The position numbers were made by a program, and so were the translations under genes. The notes under the pieces are model-generated. The model ran no database searches and was not told the origin of the DNA. It saw only the letters and a program-made list of their open reading frames with translations. Below, piece by piece: positions 58,781-64,000 of a stretch of 64,000 nucleotides of DNA. How positions within the stretch are numbered: position 1 is the first letter of the stretch; the number at the start of each line of letters is the position of its first letter. The DNA lies in the NCBI GenBank assembly GCA_022828595.1, contig JAKGHH010000006.1:12214633-12278632 (forward strand). Direction: 5' to 3'. This DNA comes from Nelumbo lutea (Eukaryota; Streptophyta; Magnoliopsida; Proteales; Nelumbonaceae).

Positions 58781-59055
58781 TTTTTTTTATGGATGATAAA
58801 ACTGTCACATTATTTCTGTCCTTAATGAGTCCCCTTCTCCAACCGGATCCAAGAACATTGCCACCACATGCCCTTTAAGTAAAGACCCCTCCCTCTCTTG
58901 AGGGCCCAGGATTCCTCATGCTGCTACCATCAAAATTAAGTTTTATGAAGCCCTTTTACTGGTGGCTCCCATTGTTTATGCATCACAGCCTTCTTTAAGG
59001 ATATTCTCACCATTTCCACCCATTTCCTTAGAATATCGTCAATTGCATTCTTTGT
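58781..59055 (-). mobile_element. LINE 3' fragment in the dnaJ intron
   Basis: On the minus strand it encodes fragments of a LINE RNase H start (ILRKWVEMVRISLKKA, then FDGSSMRNPGPSREGGVF) and ends with ATCCATAAAAAAAA at 58781. The 3' end lies 29 bases before the acceptor AG of the exon that starts at 58750. Strongly 5'-truncated and broken. Confidence 0.75.
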
Positions 59056-59080
59056 ATTTTCTATAACTTATGTATTCTTT

Positions 59081-59206
59081 TTTATTTCTTTTGAAGGGAT
59101 ACACAATGGGGGGTATCCTATCCCCCAACCCAGGTGCAGGGGGGATTCGATCCCATGTCTCCAACCGGCAAGAGACCTTACCAACCAGCTGGTTGGCACC
59201 TTGCAT
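59081..59206 (-). mobile_element. tRNA-derived SINE with 13-bp target duplication
   Basis: On the minus strand an A box-like GTGCCAACCAGCTGG is followed by a B box GGGATCGAATCCC about 40 bp on, then a non-tRNA body and an A-rich tail (CTTCAAAAGAAATAAA). TTATGTATTCTTT stands on both sides (59068-59080 and 59207-59219). 126 bp. It lies in the intron, or upstream flank, of the dnaJ gene. Confidence 0.8.
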
Positions 59207-59219
59207 TTATGTATTCTTT

Positions 59220-60018
59220 CTACAATTTTCGTTATTTTTTTCCATTTTCTATAATTTTTGCTATACTTTCCTGTAAATTTCCTTGCATTTTATTTAGTTT
59301 CCATAATTTTTGAATTTCTTTTGTGTTTTAATGACTTAAAATAAATGGGTTGGGTCAAGGTGGGTTTGGGTTCAACCCAACCCATTTATTTTTCTTTAAA
59401 TGGGTCATTAACGGGTCAGTGGGTTGAATGGGTTGGGTTGAAGCTCAACTCAAACCCAACCCGCCCAAACCCACTCAATTGCCATCCCTAGCCAACAGAA
59501 AACTAGCACATGTCATGCCAAAAAATTGAAGTTAGCCATCAAAAGGCCAATTACAATCACTGAACTGAAGAACCAACCATGTCAAACAACTAGATAATTA
59601 GAAATGCCAACAGAATTACCAAATAGAGTTGGCTAGTGGAAAGCCAACTATGGTGAACTCCATAAACCGGAGCAATAACTCGAACTAAAGCCAACTAGAT
59701 AAAGTGAATCAAAATCCCATGTCACCTAAAGAGATCAAAACTCCAAGGATTTCCTCAACAATAACTCAAACTGATGAACATAGTGAAGGATCATTACCGA
59801 AACATTTCTTCAAACACCTTCCATGCAAAAATTGTATGAGGCAAACAAACCAAATGTTGGCTAATGATAATACATCCATCAATAACCAAAATAGTCTAAA
59901 TATCAAACCAAGCTACAAACAAGATCAGATCAGAACTGATCATAACAATGGGGAACCATTATAGAAATTTTGCACCTCAAACACCAAATAGTCACCTTGA
60001 GACCCAATATTACACGTT
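59220..60018. other. Intronic or upstream DNA with an hAT remnant
   Basis: 59340-59495 is dense in GGGTTGGGT, AACCCAACCC and GGGTTTGGG words and ends ATTGCCATCCCTAG, like the right end of an hAT-type MITE; no left end was seen. The rest is AT-rich with no gene. Confidence 0.5.
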
Positions 60019-60026
60019 GATCTTGA

Positions 60027-60596
60027 TCAATGTTTTAAAAGGTGTGGGAGGTGTATGCTTGGAGGCGCACCTCCAGGCAAGTTGCCCCCAAAACACCCCG
60101 AGGCGTATGCTACGGGCACTGACACCTTTGAGGTGTACGCCTCATATGCTTTTTTCATGAGGCGTGCTAGAGGCATATGCCTCATGCGTCATGCACACCT
60201 CATGTAACAAGACGGAAAAAAAAGGAAAAAAGGAAAAGAAAAGAAAAAGAAAAAAAGAGAAGAAAAAAGTGAAAAAGAAATAAAAGAATAGAAAAGGGAA
60301 GGGAAGAAAAGATAAAGGGAAAGAAAGTGGGTTGGGGACTCCTTGGCTAGGGGGCTTTGCCCCCCAGAGCCCCTCAGCCCCCCTTTTCTACAAGACCCCT
60401 CCCCCCTTCAACTAGTGCTATGCATTTACGTTTTTCTTAATATAAAAGATTTTTATTAAAAATAAAGAAAAATGAGATTCTTCTTCCTCCTCATCCCCCC
60501 CTCTTAAGGAGGCTTACACCTCTTACGTTCTAAACTACACCTCACACCTCTAGGTAGTGGAACACCTTGTGTCACGCCTCCGCATTTTAAAACATT
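60027..60596. mobile_element. hAT-like MITE with AATGTTTTAAAA ends
   Basis: Left TCAATGTTTTAAAAGG and inverted right AATGTTTTAAAATGCG. Flanking octamers GATCTTGA and GATTTTGA differ at one position. The left half is full of GAGGCGTA, GGCGCACC, GCCTCAT and ACACCTC words; the centre holds a purine-rich (GAAA)n-like tract at about 60205-60330. Confidence 0.7.
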
Positions 60597-60960
60597 GATT
60601 TTGATAATCATAATTAGACTTGAGAAGTTGTAGAGCTTCTATAACATTTCTTTGAAAAGTAAGAACTCCCAAAGGAAACACCAAACTTGACTAAATAATC
60701 ATCAGTCAACCTTTAAGAAAATCAATCAAATATTTGATATGCAACATAAAAACCAGAATCTGCTTGAAGATATGAATCATATGCTAGGGAGCATATAACC
60801 CACAAGATGAGAAGGAAAAAAATAAATCTTTCCAACCAGATCAGCTTTCCTTGCCTAAATGATCCTTTGATCTTTCCATTTTTCATATAAAAATGGCATG
60901 AACTCTAAAAGCATAAGTCTAGATTCCACCAAATATGAAAGAATTGAAAGAAGATTCAAA
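60597..60960. other. AT-rich non-coding DNA
   Basis: Nothing recognised between the MITE and the Copia-derived sequence. Confidence 0.5.
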
Positions 60961-61212
60961 TCTGATTTTACTTTTTCCTGGTTTCCGAAAGAAGCAATAT
61001 CACCCCTTTAGAGGGGTTTGGCAAAATTCCAAAAACATATGAAAAATACTCACAAATATTTCCCGTTGAATGGTAAAAGTTCCTAACAAAGTGCTTCACA
61101 AATTCAAGCACCACAGACCTTGCACGAACAGTAACCATGAATAGTAACTCGATTGCTAGTCTTCCTTGGTTCACCAAACTAATTCCTACACTAAACCTGC
61201 TTTAATACCAAG
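60961..61212 (-). mobile_element. Copia internal leader with primer-binding site
   Basis: The minus strand directly after the LTR reads TTGGTATTAAAGCAGG, a degraded initiator-tRNA-Met site, followed by leader sequence with repeated CTATTCATG/CTGTTCGTG words common in Copia 5' leaders. No gag frame is intact. Confidence 0.6.
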
Positions 61213-61546
61213 TCAGATAACATAAAATAGAATATCAAATCAAGAAGAAAATAAAAAGAAATAGAGAAAACACCAAGATTTAACGTAGTTTGACTTAGTA
61301 GCTTACATCCATGGGAAGATAAGGAAAAATATCCATTATGAGAGCAAGAGATACATAGCTGACCTCTCTATAGACTCACAACAAAATATCCATTCTCACT
61401 CAACCCTAACCCCACACAACCAATGGATTAAATAAGCAAAAGGCCAAATTATATTAGAATTTAACATAGGCCCCTCTTCCTCCCATAAATACATACAAGT
61501 CCCCAAATTTTACCAACACTACAATATACCCCTGTAACCTCCAACA
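61213..61546 (-). repeat. Copia LTR flanked by both a primer-binding site and a polypurine tract
   Basis: On the minus strand it starts TGTTGGAGGTTACAGG at 61546 and ends TTATCTGAC at about 61213, about 334 bp, with TCTTGGTGTTTTC near its end. On its 3' side is the primer-binding site; on its 5' side TTTTAGGGGGG (61547-61557) looks like a polypurine tract. A single LTR with both would come from recombination between tandem copies. Confidence 0.65.
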
Positions 61547-61689
61547 CCCCCCCTAAAAGAAAACCCAAATACAACAAAATACAATATATCTCTCTACAGT
61601 TGGTGTCTCCATAAAAAAAATCAAGTTCCTCAAGATGACAAGATGGGTGACAGCGTTCCAAAAGGCAATGAGATGGAGAACAGAACTAA

Positions 61690-63961
61690 AGCTTGAAGCA
61701 AAAAAAAAAAAAAAAAAGAAACTTATTTGAGTAAGGAAGAAGTGGAGGAGCGGCGGCTTTGAAGTTCAGGGAAGATAATAGAGCCATGATGATCCTAGTG
61801 GGTGAAGATGTTAGTTGGCTGAAAGGTTTCGTGGAAGTAGTATATTCTATCAAAAAACAGGGGTGGAAGAGCTCCTTAGGCATAATGAGGAAAGGTTATG
61901 AAGAAGAAATGAGGAAAAACATGAAAGGGTGGTTTGCTGCTATAACAGAAGGGAGAGAAAAGGCTAGAAGGCGTTCACTGATAAAATCCAGGAGTTTCAA
62001 CTAAGGATGGTAGAAGAATAGAAAGAAGTAGGTGGGAGGAGGTGAGAAGGTGGCTGTTGAAACAAGAGGTGCTAATGAAACCTTACCCCCTGTTTCACAG
62101 TCAAAGGGGGAGATTCAGGAGGAAGGATGGGCGAGATTATGGAGACTTCAACCATTTTTGGCTGATTATAACATAAACCGAAAACTAATATTGAATGAAG
62201 ATATTGGACATTGGAGGCAACGGATTGTCCTTATAGTTGCAAGAGATATTCTAGATTGAGGAAAGATTTTGTATTGTGTTTTAAAGAAGTTTGAGGTCAA
62301 GTCCCTTGCTTCAGTTAGACCGTTCTGCAATCAGAAAGCAATATTAGACATTGGAAACTTTGGAGGGCTTGGTGATGCTTGAAAGATGGCACACATCTTG
62401 CAACCAACTTGACTTTCCTCATGAATTCTTTACTGTAATTCTTTTCGAACTTCCCTTCAATCTCTAGAATGAACAATCTGTTGGAAAAATTATGAAGTTG
62501 TTGGGGAGAATCCTTGTTAGTTGTTATTTCAATGATCTTCATGCGGTAAGACTGATTGTGATGAGGTTAAAACCACGTGAAATACCCCGAGCTCTAGATA
62601 TGCTCGTTGACAACTGGTGGTTGAAGGTCTGGCTGATTACAGAATGTAAAGCATCTCTGTGGGAGACTTTGATCGAAGGTTGAATATGAAAGCCCGTTGG
62701 TGGAATGGGGATGCATGAAGAAAGAGAGGGGGAGATAAAAATATGGGAAGGGCAGGTGTTGGAGGAAAATGGGCCGCAAAACCTTTGTCAAGGCGGTCAA
62801 GACTGGGGCCATGTCTGAACCTGGACCAGGCCCATAACAAAATAAGATTCAGCTCAACCCTTATAACTCTGAGCCAGCCATGTCTAGACCCATCAACCAG
62901 AGCCGAGGTAGTAGGTTTACTAAGTTAATTTAATGTTAAAGGGGTGGAAGGAAGACAAGTCTCACACAAGGTCGTTGGGGAAAACCTCCAAAGCCTGAAC
63001 AGAAAAAATCCAAACCAAAACAAAAGTTCTTGGTAGGGTGTCCATAAGGGAAGTGTTGAGGATCTTCAAAGGCCTAGTAGAGAGACATTAGGTGGGGATA
63101 AGCAACAAATTCCTGAGGGTGAACAAGTAACACAGAGGCAGGATGTTCCCAAGTCCCAACAGAAATCTACTACAGAACCTTCCCTTCAGTCTTCTTCTAA
63201 TCATTCTTGTTCAGGTACAATGGTCATTTCGGTTTTGGATACTGACTTTAGCTCTATGCCTGTCATCTATCCTCCAGGTTTTCTACAACTGTCAGAGTTG
63301 CGAGCCCAGAATATTGCTGATCAAAGGGTGAATGGAGAGATTGAGGATAAGGAAGGAGATGGGCCAATTAAGGTGTTGGATGTGGTGGAGGAAGGCAGAA
63401 GAATTTGGGAAATGATAGAGGCTCTATTTGAGGTGTTAAAAAGAAAAGAATCTGAGGCAGAAGGCAGCATTAATATAATTGAGGAGGGTGGCACTAAAGT
63501 TGTGAGGGTAGAGGGGAATGGGAGAGAAAGAGAAGTAGATAGAGCAGGTACAATGGAGAAGGAAGATGGCAAGCATGAGGGTTTGGTGTTCTTTAAGGGC
63601 TGAGGTGTTGACTGTCATGGAGGGAATGCAAAAGGCAAAGGACATGAATACAAGAAAGCTGATTATAGAAGGCGCTTCAAAGTTGGTAGTGGAGTGGCTG
63701 CAAAAAGGAAGGACAAGGACTTTGAGTTTTTAATAATGAAAAGAAAAGGTTTAAGTGGTTAACACAAACTATGGATGTGAAGTTTAATTGGGTAAAAGGA
63801 ACTGCAAATGGGTTTTCTAATGTATTAGCAAAGCAAGGGGTGGGAAGGAGTCATATGTTAATAGGTAATTTATACCATGGAGAGTTAAGAAAGTTTACCT
63901 CTTCTGCTCTTGTAATCGTTTTGTATTAATTTAATGAAATTCAGTTATTGATAAAAAAAAA
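61690..63961 (+). mobile_element. Rearranged LINE: ORF1-like parts joined to RNase H end and poly(A)
   Basis: Plus strand. 61759-62004 (MMILVGEDVSWLKGFVEVVY) and 62492-62683 (ALDMLVDNWWLKVWLI) resemble ORF1-like LINE regions; this part is tentative. 63600-63910 encodes an RNase H C-terminus across frames (LTVMEGMQKAKDMNTRKLII, EGASKLVVEWLQKGR). The 3' end is GTTATTGAT followed by nine A at 63952-63960. Endonuclease and reverse transcriptase are missing, so a large internal deletion is inferred. A run of about 18 A at 61700-61717 lies at the 5' border. Confidence 0.55.
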
Positions 63962-64000
63962 GTACGAGGATTTGGTGGAATTTGCTAGAAAATTTGGGTG

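Noticed and set aside
62000..63600. A host gene in the right-edge frames
   Set aside because: Frames are short, Lys/Glu-rich and broken, and are followed by LINE RNase H and poly(A); LINE remnants are the simpler reading, though the ORF1 assignment stays tentative.

Overview
This is nuclear DNA of a flowering plant, most likely a eudicot; the species cannot be fixed from the sequence. The evidence is a spliced chitinase-like gene, a spliced dnaJ10-type co-chaperone gene, a UPF0496 gene, plant-type LINE, Copia and Gypsy (Tat-like) retroelements, many hAT- and Mutator-like non-autonomous DNA transposons, and plastid DNA inserted among them. Nothing is bacterial or viral in layout: there are no operons and no CRISPR.

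Only three host genes are well supported, all on the minus strand: an intronless UPF0496 membrane protein (17391-18467), a three-exon chitinase-like protein of the CTL1/CTL2 type (23015-24634) and the last six exons of a DnaJ-X protein (56604-58750, 5' exons outside the window). One clean exon of a 14-3-3 gene stands alone at 46887-47009.

Layout. 1-2740: two LTRs of one Tat-like Gypsy family in inverted orientation around a MITE. 3160-8000: short transposons, one nested in another, then a long-TIR element. 9498-15335: a cluster of plant L1 LINE copies on the minus strand, the longest with an open reverse transcriptase. 16109-22450: hAT and foldback elements around the UPF0496 gene. 25297-26357: a Mutator-like element with an hAT element inside. 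26484-45383: three nested retrotransposons. An internally deleted Gypsy (plus strand) is split by a Copia element (27698-40759), which is split by a second Gypsy (31007-38964, minus strand), which holds a rearranged block of plastid DNA (about 34440-36480). Both Gypsy elements carry a decayed ORF antisense to pol. 45450-55180: further MITEs, many with readable 8-bp target duplications. 56600-64000: the dnaJ gene, a LINE and a SINE beside its last visible intron acceptor, a Copia LTR and a rearranged LINE at the right edge.

The genes do not form a pathway. The most unusual signal is in the small TGTTTGG-ended elements. Each copy has its own short motif repeated at matching places and on both arms of internal hairpins, while the sequence between is shared; two copies keep a perfect 12- or 15-bp hairpin with different stems around nearly the same loop. 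All boundaries and comparisons were made by eye.
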